Positions 8,645-16,934 of a stretch of 64,000 nucleotides of DNA are shown piece after piece; position 1 is the stretch's first letter; every line of letters starts with the position of its first letter. The translations under genes were made by a program, and so were the position numbers. The notes beneath the pieces were generated by a model. The model did not search any database, had not been told where the DNA came from, and worked only from the letters and a program-made list of their open reading frames with translations. This DNA comes from Bacteroidales bacterium. Lineage in GTDB: Bacteria; Bacteroidota; Bacteroidia; Bacteroidales; P3. The stretch is taken from positions 1 through 64,000 of the forward strand of contig WRCN01000002.1 of NCBI GenBank assembly GCA_009783885.1. The letters are read 5' to 3'.

Positions 8645-9256
8645 TTAAAAAAGCCCATTAATTTGCGCGTCAATTTTTTCGATAATTAATCCTAAGTCTT
8701 CCGGATTATCGGAAAAATTAAGATCGTTGACATCAATGATTAACAGTTTGCCTTTGTAGCTTTCGATCCACGATTCATAGCGTTCGTTCAGAGCGCTTAG
8801 ATAATCCAAACGAATGGTGTTTTCGTAGTCGCGTCCGCGTTTTTGAATTTGACCAACCAATGTAGGTACATCGGCTTTGAGATAAATCAATAAGTCAGGC
8901 ACTTGAATAAATGAATTCATCAATTCAAACAACGATGAATAATTGTCAAAATCGCGAAGTGTCATCAAGCCCATGGCGTGCAGATTTGGCGCGAAAATGT
9001 AGGCATCTTCATAGATGGTACGATCTTGAATTACATTTTTGCCTTTTTTGCGAATTTCGATCACTTGACGAAACCGGCTGTTCAAAAAATACACCTGCAA
9101 GTTGAACGACCAACGGCGCATGTCTTCGTAAAAACTGCTCAAATACGGGTTTGTGTCTACATCTTCGTAGAGCGCTTTCCATTTGTAATGCTTAGCGAGT
9201 AAGCCTGTCAGGGTGGTCTTGCCTGAACCGATATTTCCTGCAATAGCGATGTGCAT
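8645..9256 (-). CDS. Deoxynucleoside kinase (dNK family)
   Basis: Phosphorylates deoxynucleosides for nucleotide salvage in the cytoplasm. The start is set at the ATG giving MHIAIAGNIGSGKTTL, where the P-loop (residues 7-14) follows directly as in the family; the frame stays open for 33 codons upstream but that part crosses the promoter. Further motifs: the QDRTIYEDAYIFAPNL segment (DR[ST] motif, about 79-95) and the lid arginines in IQKRGRDYE. At 203 residues the size is typical. Deoxyadenosine/deoxyguanosine kinase is the usual annotation in this phylum, but base specificity cannot be read from the sequence. Confidence 0.88.
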   Translation of the reverse strand: MHIAIAGNIGSGKTTLTGLLAKHYKWKALYEDVDTNPYLSSFYEDMRRWSFNLQVYFLNSRFRQVIEIRKKGKNVIQDRTIYEDAYIFAPNLHAMGLMTLRDFDNYSSLFELMNSFIQVPDLLIYLKADVPTLVGQIQKRGRDYENTIRLDYLSALNERYESWIESYKGKLLIIDVNDLNFSDNPEDLGLIIEKIDAQINGLF

Positions 9257-9302
9257 GAGTTCAAATATTTGGGTTATACAAAATTGTAATCTATCAAAAC
9301 AA

Positions 9303-9310
9303 CAAAGGTA
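9303..9310 (-). promoter_or_regulatory. -7 box of the deoxynucleoside kinase promoter
   Basis: TACCTTTG on the minus strand, preceded by a run of T, matching the Bacteroidota TAnnTTTG box. It lies 47 bp before the chosen ATG, inside the open frame extension, which argues against a longer protein. Confidence 0.75.
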
Positions 9311-9384
9311 CAAAAAAAAAATGAAATACGCAAAAAAAATATAGGAACGAAGCATACCTCATCCCTATATTTTCATCGCTAAAT

Positions 9385-10113
9385 TTAATTTGCAGGTTTA
9401 TACTTTCGGAACCGCAGTTGAATCACACCAAAAAGCCCTTCTCTGAAGATTTTTCCGCTCATTTTAGATTGCCCGAGTACGCGATCTGTAAAGATAATCG
9501 GTACTTCCACAACTTTAAAACCGAGTTTGTGAGCCGTATATTTCATCTCGATTTGAAAAGCATAGCCAACAAATTTGATGTTGTTGAGATCAATAGTTTC
9601 AAGCACTTTTCGCGTGTAACACATGAAGCCCGCCGTAGCATCGCCGATTTTCATACGTGTAATAAACCTCACATACGCAGACGCGTAATACGACATGATC
9701 ACACGACCCATAGGCCAGTTTACCACATTTACAACACCGTTGACATAACGCGAACCCACGGCTACATCTGCTCCGCCATCGTGACAAGCGGCATACAATC
9801 GCTCCAAATCATCAGGATTGTGTGAAAAATCGGCATCCATTTCAAAAATATAGTCGTAGTTGCGTTGCAATGCCCATTTGAAACCGTGAATATACGCGGT
9901 TCCGAGACCTAATTTGCCTTTGCGTTCTTCGATAAACAAACGGTCGGGAAATTCAATCATGAGGCGTTTCACAATATCAGCTGTTCCATCGGGCGAATTA
10001 TCTTCTACGATGAGAATGTGAAATTCTTTCGGCAAAGAAAACACTTTGCGGATAATGGCTTCAACGTTTTCTTTTTCGTTGTACGTCGGAATGATGATTA
10101 GGCTGTCGGACAT
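9385..10113 (-). CDS. Glycosyltransferase family 2, polyprenol-phosphate mannosyltransferase type
   Basis: A 242-residue cytoplasmic-face enzyme. From the ATG at MSDSLIIIPTYNEKENVEAII it has the GT2 fold marks: the nucleotide site IPTYNEKENVE, the EDNSPDGTAD segment, the metal motif DADFSH (about residues 93-98), and the DPMS-type GSRYVNGV...GDATAGFMCYTRKVL. It lacks the C-terminal membrane domain of the eukaryotic-like long forms, so it is the short DPM1-like type, predicted to make polyprenyl-phosphate mannose or a related sugar carrier. The upstream frame extension crosses a TATCTTTG promoter and is rejected as coding. Confidence 0.9.
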   Translation of the reverse strand: MSDSLIIIPTYNEKENVEAIIRKVFSLPKEFHILIVEDNSPDGTADIVKRLMIEFPDRLFIEERKGKLGLGTAYIHGFKWALQRNYDYIFEMDADFSHNPDDLERLYAACHDGGADVAVGSRYVNGVVNVVNWPMGRVIMSYYASAYVRFITRMKIGDATAGFMCYTRKVLETIDLNNIKFVGYAFQIEMKYTAHKLGFKVVEVPIIFTDRVLGQSKMSGKIFREGLFGVIQLRFRKYKPAN

Positions 10114-10127
10114 GGTTATTTTTTTTG

Positions 10128-10135
10128 CAAAGATA
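10128..10135 (-). promoter_or_regulatory. -7 box of the glycosyltransferase promoter
   Basis: TATCTTTG on the minus strand, 14-15 bp before the start codon; leader is very short. Confidence 0.75.
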
Positions 10136-10246
10136 CAAATTTTAATTGAGAATTGAAAATGGAAAGTTGAAAATGGGCGTGTTATTAACAAATTTTCAAA
10201 AGTTTTCAACATTTTAGTGCTTTTTTGCCATTTTTTTTGAAAATTT

Positions 10247-10275
10247 TATACGAAAATCGAAATTCGAGCGTTATA
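10247..10275. repeat. Left arm of the inverted repeat flanking dprA
   Basis: TATACGAAAATCG...GAGCGTTATA, 29 bp. It matches the arm at 11681-11709 in inverted orientation at 28 of 29 positions, with looser A/T-rich similarity continuing outward. It lies 38 bp before the dprA start and may hold the dprA promoter (GTTATAATAGG follows); no TAnnTTTG box is seen for dprA. Confidence 0.8.
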
Positions 10276-10313
10276 ATAGGGGAGAAACCAAAAAATCAAC
10301 AATTAAACAACAT

Positions 10314-11408
10314 ATGGAAACACTGTACAACATCGGATTAACGCTTTTGCCCGGCATTGGCGACAAATTAGGGAAAGCCCTTGTGGATTATTGCGGAAGC
10401 GCAGAAGCCGTTTTTAAAGAAAAAAGACAGAATTTGGAAAAAATTCCCGAAATCGGACGTATCACAGCACAAAAAATTGTGTCGCAAAACGTATTGAAAC
10501 GTGCCGAAGAGGAGCTTAGCTTTATCGAAAAGCATCAAATTCAAACCTTTTTTTTCAAAGACGAAACTTATCCTCGTCGACTTCTACATTGTTCAGATAG
10601 CCCACTAATGCTTTATTTCAAAGGACAAACGGATTTTAATGTGGAAAAAGTGGTGAGTATGGTCGGCACTCGAAAATGTACAGAGTACGGACGAAAAATG
10701 GTGTCAGAATTACTTGCCGATTTGAAAGACGACCGCGTTTTGGTCGTTAGCGGTTTGGCCTATGGTATTGATACGTTGGCACATCAAGCCGCATTAGACA
10801 ATCAATTGGCAACTGTTGGTGTTTTAGGGCACGGATTAGATCGAATTTACCCACACCAGAATCGAAATTTAGCCAAAAAAATGCTTGAAAACGGTGGATT
10901 ACTAACTGATTTTTTGTCGAAAACTAATCCCGATGCTGTAAACTTTCCTTCGCGAAACCGCATTGTTGCTGGACTTTCAGATGCTACTATTGTGGTTGAG
11001 GCTGCTCGAAACGGAGGCGCACTTATCACTGCGGAAATCGCAAACTCATACAACCGCGATGTGTTTGCTGTTCCCGGACGTTTAAACGATGAACGTTCGG
11101 AAGGGTGTAATTTTCTCATCAAAACGAATAAAGCCGCATTAATTGAAAATGCGCAAGATATTCGCTATTTGCTGAATTGGGATGTTGAACAAAAACCTAA
11201 AAACGCTATTCAGTCCAAATTATTCATCGAACTTTCCGACGATCAACGAGCCATTTTTGAAGTCCTTCAAAGCTATCCCGAAGCGATTGTAGATGAACTT
11301 TGCGATTTGCTGAAATTGCCGTTATCTAAACTTTCTGCGATTTTGTTGCAATTGGAAATTGCAGGGGTTGTGGAGGTTTTGCCGGGGAAGCGGTGGCGAG
11401 TATTGTAA
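10314..11408 (+). CDS. dprA: DNA-processing protein DprA
   Basis: Binds incoming single-stranded DNA and loads RecA during natural transformation. The 364-residue protein has an N-terminal helix-hairpin-helix region (LLPGIGDKLGKAL...IPEIGRITAQKI, 12-60), the Rossmann-like DprA core (SMVGTRKCTEYG near 115; VVSGLAYGIDTLAHQAAL near 143; GHGLDRIYPHQN near 175; NFPSRNRIVAGLSD and EAARNGGALITAEIA near 210-240; VPGRLND..SEGCNFLI) and a C-terminal winged-helix domain (about 300-364, typical of long DprA). It stands alone, flanked by an inverted repeat. Confidence 0.96.
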   Translation: METLYNIGLTLLPGIGDKLGKALVDYCGSAEAVFKEKRQNLEKIPEIGRITAQKIVSQNVLKRAEEELSFIEKHQIQTFFFKDETYPRRLLHCSDSPLMLYFKGQTDFNVEKVVSMVGTRKCTEYGRKMVSELLADLKDDRVLVVSGLAYGIDTLAHQAALDNQLATVGVLGHGLDRIYPHQNRNLAKKMLENGGLLTDFLSKTNPDAVNFPSRNRIVAGLSDATIVVEAARNGGALITAEIANSYNRDVFAVPGRLNDERSEGCNFLIKTNKAALIENAQDIRYLLNWDVEQKPKNAIQSKLFIELSDDQRAIFEVLQSYPEAIVDELCDLLKLPLSKLSAILLQLEIAGVVEVLPGKRWRVL

Positions 11409-11465
11409 GGGGTTTTTAACCACGTGATTACACCGAACTCACCATTTGTTTCTGTTTTTCTACTT

Positions 11466-11677
11466 TTACGGCTTTGGTGTCATTTTTTCATATATGAACC
11501 CGTCAACAATCTCCATACAATCGGCATACGTTTGTGACACAGGATTGATTGTTGCAACAGCATTGTACTCTTTTTTACTTATCGGGTCTTTGAAACTTTT
11601 AAGAAATCTAAATGTTCTATTTTTTGTTTTTACTTTCTAATTGTACCGAATTGGGTGCAATTAAATTTTCCACTCAT
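11466..11677 (-). pseudogene. Small unknown gene with an apparent single-base frameshift
   Basis: On the minus strand an ATG (MSGKFNCTQFGTIRK) runs into a stop, while one frame over a coherent, mixed-charge sequence continues (VKTKNRTFRFLKSFKDPISK...ending EKMTPKP) to a stop at 11466. The total is one base short of 71 codons, and the junction is in an A-rich stretch (AGAAAGTAAAAAC), so a one-base loss would join the two parts into a protein of about 70 residues. The right arm of the inverted repeat ends 3 bp before the ATG. I do not recognise the family. It could also be chance; the hydrophobic plus-strand frame over the same stretch looks like its shadow. Confidence 0.35.
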
Positions 11678-11680
11678 CTA

Positions 11681-11709
11681 TATAACGCTCGAATTTTGAT
11701 TTTCGTATA
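11681..11709. repeat. Right arm of the inverted repeat flanking dprA
   Basis: Inverted match (28 of 29 bases) to 10247-10275. The two arms enclose dprA and the small frameshifted gene. Confidence 0.8.
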
Positions 11710-11768
11710 TTTTTTTCTAAAAAAATGCAAAAATGTTAATAAGTTGTTGAGTTATTAACATTTTTTTG

Positions 11769-11776
11769 TATCTTTG
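11769..11776 (+). promoter_or_regulatory. -7 box of the FISUMP lipoprotein promoter
   Basis: TATCTTTG preceded by a T run; 88 bp upstream of the lipoprotein start, leaving room for a leader that contains a GC-rich repeat. Confidence 0.7.
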
Positions 11777-11805
11777 CAAAAGAAATGTTGCGTATATTTA
11801 AGTGA

Positions 11806-11830
11806 TTAGCCGCAAGCGGGCGATGCACAC
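11806..11830. repeat. Degenerate GC-rich repeat, copy 1
   Basis: TTAGCCGCAAGCGGGCGATG and following CACAC. It shares the CAAGC(G)GGCGA.TGCAC core with the copies at 13337-13380 (plus) and 14166-14199 (minus). All three stand in gaps around the accessory plus-strand genes. Confidence 0.45.
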
Positions 11831-11864
11831 ATTGAAATTATTAACCAATTAAAATAATAAGATT

Positions 11865-12740
11865 ATGAGAAAAATCCTAACAATCCTTACCACTACCTCA
11901 ATGGTGTTTGCAATCATGTCTTGCAAGGAAAAAGACAAAAATGTTGCCGTTACAGGTGTAACGCTGAACCCAAAAACCGCCACGCTCACAATTAGCAACG
12001 ATTTGACACTAACGGCAACCGTATTACCCAATGATGCCACAAATCAAGCCGTAACTTGGCAAAGTAGCAACATCGCAATTGCAAGTGTTGATAATGGCAA
12101 AATAACCGCTTTGTCTATGGGCACAGCCAACATCATTGTTACCACAGCAGACGGCAATAAAACCGATACCTGTGTTGTAACAGTAGAAGGTGTATTGGGC
12201 ATAGCAAGTTTTGCCACCGAAAGCATGTGGATAGTTGGCTCGCAAACGTGGTCGGATGCTGTACAGACGACTTTTTGTAGTAACAAAACGACCTACAACG
12301 GAGGCTCGACAAGTGCTGGTTTCAACATTGATTGCCGTTCTAATCCCGATCAAAAAGGCGATTTGTTTTCTTGGCGTGCTGTGAATGAACTCAAAGATCA
12401 ACTTTGTGTTGCTCCTTGGCGTGTTCCTACGGCAGAAGATTTTAAAAATTTAGATATTGCTATGGAAGGTTCAGGAGAAAATCGCACCGGTGACTTGGAA
12501 TTTATCAATTCTAAGTATCTCGATCCATCTGTTTGGGGTGGTGTTTTTGGAGGCTTTTCAGCAGGAAATGGTTCGTTGGCAAATCAAGGTTCGGGCGCGT
12601 ATTACTGGTCGCTTTCGGAGATTTCAGCAACGCATGCAAACATCTTGGGGCTCGGCACATGGGGTGGGGGTACCATCAACGTACAGCACAACAATGGCAA
12701 ACAGTTCGGATTTACGCTCCGCTGTATAAAAGATAACTAA
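11865..12740 (+). CDS. Lipoprotein with Ig-like (BIG2) and FISUMP domains
   Basis: A 291-residue lipoprotein (MSCKEKDK lipobox, Cys near residue 20). After it comes a bacterial Ig-like group 2 domain (VAVTGVTLNPKTATLTI...VTWQSSNIAIASVDNGKITAL...TCVVTV, about 26-107) and a FISUMP-type domain (about 115-291) with the hallmarks WSDAV, DCRSNPDQKGDLFSWRAV, LCVAPWRVPTAEDF and a C-terminal GFTLRCIKDN. This architecture is common in cell-surface lipoproteins of the phylum; the role is unknown. A shorter relative without the Ig domain is at 19043-19684. The next gene follows after 17 bp. Confidence 0.88.
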   Translation: MRKILTILTTTSMVFAIMSCKEKDKNVAVTGVTLNPKTATLTISNDLTLTATVLPNDATNQAVTWQSSNIAIASVDNGKITALSMGTANIIVTTADGNKTDTCVVTVEGVLGIASFATESMWIVGSQTWSDAVQTTFCSNKTTYNGGSTSAGFNIDCRSNPDQKGDLFSWRAVNELKDQLCVAPWRVPTAEDFKNLDIAMEGSGENRTGDLEFINSKYLDPSVWGGVFGGFSAGNGSLANQGSGAYYWSLSEISATHANILGLGTWGGGTINVQHNNGKQFGFTLRCIKDN

Positions 12741-12757
12741 AACAAAAAATATACTCA

Positions 12758-13327
12758 ATGCGTGTAAAAAAAAGACTTTTAATCCTGGCACTTGTACTAT
12801 TTGTGCCGTACATTGCGACTGCAGAAACCCGGACTTATGTCGAATTACAGCTGCAGTGTGGGCTATACAAACACAAAACGCCCGGCAGGCCACAATATCC
12901 ATCCACGATAATGTTTGGATTTGCACCGGCGGTTGGATTTACGACATCGTTAAATGATGTTGTGCACCTGCGCGCCGAGGTGGCATATTCAAAGGGCTTT
13001 GTATATCGTGACGGCACCGACTGGGGATCCGTAACAATACGCGGCGGGTTTGAAATACACTCGACCAACAGGCGTAAAAGATATAATCTGATTCCCTATG
13101 TTCTGCTGGGAGGGGGCATTTTTGCGGTTGATCCGCCAGATGCTTATGTTTGGACTGCACCGGGCTGGGATGCGACCGGGGGTGCAAGATTGACGATAAC
13201 TGATGATATTTCCGTATCCTTTGGATTTACGTATATGCGTACCACAATGCGTTATCCGGAATTTAACAGCGTCCAGTCAAAGATTGATCGAATGGTTGCG
13301 TTTGTCGGCATAATGAAACAATTTTAA
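12758..13327 (+). CDS. Small outer-membrane beta-barrel protein, unknown
   Basis: A 189-residue protein with a signal peptide (MRVKKRLLILALVLFVPYIATA) and a mature part of alternating hydrophobic strands with glycine turns (FGFAPAVGFTTSLND, ADEVAYSKGF-like, LGGGIFAV, GGARLTITDDISVSFGFTYM), ending in Phe, as expected for an eight-strand barrel. The base composition looks more GC-rich than the neighbours, and the gene lies in the accessory block between degenerate repeats, which hints at acquisition. Probably co-transcribed with the FISUMP lipoprotein 17 bp upstream. No specific family recognised. Confidence 0.65.
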   Translation: MRVKKRLLILALVLFVPYIATAETRTYVELQLQCGLYKHKTPGRPQYPSTIMFGFAPAVGFTTSLNDVVHLRAEVAYSKGFVYRDGTDWGSVTIRGGFEIHSTNRRKRYNLIPYVLLGGGIFAVDPPDAYVWTAPGWDATGGARLTITDDISVSFGFTYMRTTMRYPEFNSVQSKIDRMVAFVGIMKQF

Positions 13328-13336
13328 TAAGTGAAA

Positions 13337-13380
13337 TGCCTGCGGCTAACTTGCGGTTTGGCCCAGGCAGGCGACTGCAG
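13337..13380. repeat. Degenerate GC-rich repeat, copy 2
   Basis: Starts TGCCTGCGGCTAACTTGCGG and runs through TTTGGCCCAGGCAGGCGACTG. Contains the self-complementary pair GCCTGC / GCAGGC and matches the minus strand of 14166-14199 (GCGGCTTGGCGCAGGC, GA.TTGCAC). Its recurrence after each accessory gene recalls cassette recombination sites, but the attC core motifs are not clearly met. Confidence 0.5.
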
Positions 13381-13426
13381 AACAGACAAAGAAACGATAA
13401 TTAAAAAAACAATGATATAAAATGGG

Positions 13427-14128
13427 GTGAAAATGATTTCAAAAATCACATTTCTTGTAACATTGGCTACTTATATAGGAATAATAGTGTATTACAACTT
13501 TGTTCTTAAACGAGTGATAACGGGACCAATAGGGCTTGTCGGTACTTTGATACTTATTTCCCCGATATTGCTCGCTTTTATCATTGGTATTGTAGTTATC
13601 ATAAAAAACACAGACGCAAAACCTTTTTTGAATGTTATAGTATATATTGTTCTCACTATTGGTTTTTTGTGGACAACAGATTTTGTTAGCGATACCATAA
13701 GTGAAAAAAAATATGCGGCTTCTAAAATTCAAAGAAAGGGATTATACGAAGAAGTATCCGAAAAAGGCGAGCGTCTTATCGATATCGAAGTGGGAGTTAA
13801 TTTTGAACTCTATTACTTCAATGACAAATTATATGAAGTCCACTTTAGCAACGATGAAATCGAAAATGTATTTGTCTGCAATCCTGAACTTTGGAAAAAC
13901 ACGGATGAAAATGATTATATCAAAGTATATGAAGTAAATGAAAAATACGTATTAATGCTTGCCAAAAGAGCATTGGATACGTTTGACCGTTGGATGATTT
14001 ACATGGAGAATGTGGGTTATATGTATTTGGGAGAATGTTATAAAACAATGTACATCATAGAAAATAACGAATATACAATATTGGACAAAGATATACATAC
14101 AAAAATACAGGAAGGATGGCGCAAATAA
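13427..14128 (+). CDS. Membrane protein of unknown function
   Basis: A 233-residue protein with three hydrophobic segments (residues about 5-25, 33-62 and 67-86) followed by a soluble, acidic C-terminal domain of about 140 residues (LYEEVSEKGERLIDIEVGVN...FDRWMIYMENVGYMYLGECYKTMYIIENNE). The start may be GTG at 13427 or the ATG two codons on; the ATG is the more likely. It sits alone between two copies of a degenerate GC-rich repeat. I do not recognise it. Confidence 0.6.
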   Translation: MKMISKITFLVTLATYIGIIVYYNFVLKRVITGPIGLVGTLILISPILLAFIIGIVVIIKNTDAKPFLNVIVYIVLTIGFLWTTDFVSDTISEKKYAASKIQRKGLYEEVSEKGERLIDIEVGVNFELYYFNDKLYEVHFSNDEIENVFVCNPELWKNTDENDYIKVYEVNEKYVLMLAKRALDTFDRWMIYMENVGYMYLGECYKTMYIIENNEYTILDKDIHTKIQEGWRK

Positions 14129-14165
14129 TCACAAGGGCTTTACTTTGGAGATAGATTTTGACTGA

Positions 14166-14199
14166 CGTGTGCAACTCGCCTGCGCCAAGCCGCTGGGAC
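14166..14199. repeat. Degenerate GC-rich repeat, copy 3 (inverted)
   Basis: GTGTGCAACTCGCCTGCGCC and following AAGCCGCTGGG. On the minus strand it aligns with copy 2. It lies between the membrane-protein gene and the convergent PBP1A gene. Confidence 0.5.
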
Positions 14200-14203
14200 G
14201 TCG

Positions 14204-16414
14204 TTAAAACTCATCATCAAACTGATGACCGGCAGACCTTTTATCGCAATCAAATTCATCAGTAATCCCGCGAGGACGGTCGAAATCGCCTTGAAAGAGG
14301 TTGATGCTTTTATCGTCGAACACTTTTTTCATATAAATTGCCCAAATCGGCAGAGCCATGTTGGCACCTTGTCCTTGCAATATATTTTGAAAATGAATGG
14401 AGCGCACTTCGCCGCCAACCCACACACCACTCACCAACTGCGGTGTTAAACCCATAAACCACCCGTCGGAGTGATTTTGTGATGTTCCGGTTTTTCCGGC
14501 GATTGGAGCTGAGAAGCCATATCTGGATCGCAAACGTCCAGCTGTTCCGCCGTCTACAGCATCTTGCATGAGTCTGGTCATCAGATAAGCCGTTCGTTCG
14601 CTCATCGCCTCATGCTTTTCGGGTGTGAAACGCTGTAAAACAACGCCATTTCGGTCTTCAATAGTGGTAATGAACATCGGTTTTATAAAAATTCCTTTGT
14701 TGGCATAGGTTGCCATCGCTCCAACCATTTCAGACACAGACAACTCAACAGAACCCAAAGCAATTGACGGTACTGCATCCGAATCCTTCAAATTGAGACC
14801 CATTTTACGCACTAAATTGACCACCGATTTTGGTGAAAATCGCTTAATTAAATAAGCCGACACATAATTCACCGAATTTGCCAAAGCCCATTTCAGCGTG
14901 ACCATCTCTCCTTCTCTTTTCGGACTGGAATTTTTCGGACACCAATCCTCCTGTCCGGGTTGCGACACGCATACTTTTACATTCGGAACTTCATCGCAGG
15001 GCGAAAAACCTTCTGCCAAAGCCATTGTATATACAAAGGGTTTGAATGTTGACCCCACCTGACGACGACCGCCTGTTACATTATCAAACTGAAAATAGTC
15101 GTAGTTAATTCCGCCAACGTAAGCCTTTACATGCCCTGTCTGCGGCTCAATCGACATCATTCCGCAATGCAAAAACCACTTGTAATAGATCAACGAATCC
15201 CACGGACTCATCACCGTATCTCTCGAACCTCCCCACGCAAAAACTCTCATTTCTACAGGTGTTTTAAAGGCTTCGTCGATTTCCGCATTTGAAGCACCTT
15301 CTCTTTTCATTTGACGATAACGGTCGGATTGCCTCATCGCTTGCGTTAATATACGTTTAACCTCATCATTGGTCAGATTGTTGCTAAACGGCGCATTTCT
15401 CAGCCCTCTTTGGGAAGCAAAAAACGCCGGTTGCAAATCTTTTCCTAAATGCTCGGCAACTGCTTCTTCGGCATAGCGCTGCATACGCGAATCTATGGTC
15501 ACATAAATTCTCAATCCGTCTTTGTAAAGATTGTATTTTGTGCCGTCAGGTTTGGTGTGCGTGTTGCACCATTCTACCAAATACGCACGAAGAAATTCAC
15601 GAAAATAAGTCGCTAAACCTGATCTGTGGTCTTGTTGTCTAAACCTCGACATATCCAACGGAAGTTGGCGAATGCTGTCGTATTCTTCTGTTGTAATAAA
15701 TCCTGCTTTTCGCATTTGGTTTAACACCACTTCACGGCGCTGTGTTGCACGTTCGGGGTTTCGCACCGGACTAAAAAACGACGGCGCCTTAAGCATCCCT
15801 ACCAACATCGCTGCTTCTTCGATTTTCAATGAGTCTTGCGACACTCCAAAATACGTATTGGCAGCGGTTCTAATACCAAACGAGTTGTTGCCGAAATCCA
15901 CCGTATTAAAATACATCGCGATAATTTCTTCTTTCGTATAATTACGTTCAAGTTTAGCAGCAATAACCCATTCTTTCAATTTCCGAAATGCCACTGCAAC
16001 CTTGCTTTGGCGCTCTCTTGGAAATAAATTTTTTGCCAACTGTTGTGTAATCGTGCTTCCTCCACCGGCTCCACTTTTCTGGCCAATCACTGTTTTTCCC
16101 ATCACACGCCCCAATGCACGAACGTCGACACCGGAATGGTTATAAAATCGCACGTCTTCCGTTGCAATCAATGCCTGAACCAAATATGGTGAAAGTTGAG
16201 AATAGCTAACATTGGTGCGGTTTTCAATAAAGTAAGTTCCTAACAGTTTTCCGTCACTCGAAATAATTTCGGATGCTAAATTACTTTTCGGATTTTCCAG
16301 TTCTTCAAACGAAGGCATAAAGCCAAATAATCCGATTGAAATGCCTACAAAAATCAAGACTATCAAGCCCCAAAAGCCGGCAAAAAACAACCATAATTTT
16401 TTTGTTAATGTCAT
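14204..16414 (-). CDS. Penicillin-binding protein 1A (bifunctional transglycosylase/transpeptidase)
   Basis: Polymerises and cross-links peptidoglycan on the outer face of the inner membrane. The 736-residue protein has an N-terminal transmembrane helix (about 8-33), a GT51 domain with TEDVRFYNHSGVD (catalytic Glu about 86), GGSTITQQLAKNLFPR and KEWVIAAKLERNYTKEEI, and a transpeptidase domain with the active serine in GSTFKPFVYTMAL (about 455), the SxN-type ANSVNYVSAYL and KTGTSQNHSDGWF (about 645). The C-terminal tail is short. It heads the minus-strand run PSP1 gene, gldH, PBP1A; a 55-bp gap separates it from gldH. Confidence 0.96.
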   Translation of the reverse strand: MTLTKKLWLFFAGFWGLIVLIFVGISIGLFGFMPSFEELENPKSNLASEIISSDGKLLGTYFIENRTNVSYSQLSPYLVQALIATEDVRFYNHSGVDVRALGRVMGKTVIGQKSGAGGGSTITQQLAKNLFPRERQSKVAVAFRKLKEWVIAAKLERNYTKEEIIAMYFNTVDFGNNSFGIRTAANTYFGVSQDSLKIEEAAMLVGMLKAPSFFSPVRNPERATQRREVVLNQMRKAGFITTEEYDSIRQLPLDMSRFRQQDHRSGLATYFREFLRAYLVEWCNTHTKPDGTKYNLYKDGLRIYVTIDSRMQRYAEEAVAEHLGKDLQPAFFASQRGLRNAPFSNNLTNDEVKRILTQAMRQSDRYRQMKREGASNAEIDEAFKTPVEMRVFAWGGSRDTVMSPWDSLIYYKWFLHCGMMSIEPQTGHVKAYVGGINYDYFQFDNVTGGRRQVGSTFKPFVYTMALAEGFSPCDEVPNVKVCVSQPGQEDWCPKNSSPKREGEMVTLKWALANSVNYVSAYLIKRFSPKSVVNLVRKMGLNLKDSDAVPSIALGSVELSVSEMVGAMATYANKGIFIKPMFITTIEDRNGVVLQRFTPEKHEAMSERTAYLMTRLMQDAVDGGTAGRLRSRYGFSAPIAGKTGTSQNHSDGWFMGLTPQLVSGVWVGGEVRSIHFQNILQGQGANMALPIWAIYMKKVFDDKSINLFQGDFDRPRGITDEFDCDKRSAGHQFDDEF

Positions 16415-16469
16415 ATAATAAAGGTAAAAAGGTTAAAGGTCAAGGGCTAATTTTCTATTCATTTATTCA

Positions 16470-16934
16470 CTATTCTCTTGAAGGTACAATTCTCATTCCT
16501 AAATCCATAATATTTTTGACGCTTTCTGTGCGCATACCTTGAGTAAACTCAAACGTATAATGCCCTTCCTGCGGAAATTTTACATCTTTTTTAAATAACA
16601 TCATGCAATCTTTTATCGAAGAGCCTTTACCAAACCAGCGGCCGGTTTCGTCAGACAAAAAACACTCCAGTGTGTCGCGCGAATACTCTTGATCGGGATA
16701 ATAGGTTTTCAAAAACAAAAATAAGTTCATCCACTCGTAATCTGTGTTGTGTCGCAACGTGATATAAATATCGTAGAGCTGCGCCGTATCCTTCACATCC
16801 ATTTCAAACCGAACAGGATTATCAATACTCCAACCTCTCTCCGAAATCGCCACGGAATCGTTCAATATAGCACTATCCGGCGACAAACAAGAGGTCAGAT
16901 ACATACAAATCAACAAGAAAATTAACTTACGCAT
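16470..16934 (-). CDS. gldH: Gliding motility lipoprotein GldH
   Basis: A 154-residue lipoprotein (ICMYLTSCLS, Cys about 16). The body has the GldH pattern: DNPVRFEMDVKDTAQLYDIYITLRHNTDYEW..L..FL.T.YP, the FLSDETGRWFGKGSSIKDC segment and the final FEFTQGMRTESVKNIMDLGMRI. GldH is needed for gliding in flavobacteria and is kept in non-gliding type IX secretion species. It overlaps the end of the PSP1-domain gene by eight bases, the neighbour order usual in this phylum. Confidence 0.92.
   Translation of the reverse strand: MRKLIFLLICMYLTSCLSPDSAILNDSVAISERGWSIDNPVRFEMDVKDTAQLYDIYITLRHNTDYEWMNLFLFLKTYYPDQEYSRDTLECFLSDETGRWFGKGSSIKDCMMLFKKDVKFPQEGHYTFEFTQGMRTESVKNIMDLGMRIVPSRE

Noticed and set aside
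11446..11640. Plus-strand frame of 64 residues (very Phe/Leu-rich) after dprA
   Set aside because: The composition is what a charged gene on the other strand gives as a shadow, there is no promoter or ribosome site, and the minus strand has the more protein-like sequence.
13337..13380. Integron attC site
   Set aside because: The paired core boxes (RYYYAAC / GTTRRRY) are not clearly present and no integrase is in the window; kept only as a degenerate repeat and a weak idea.
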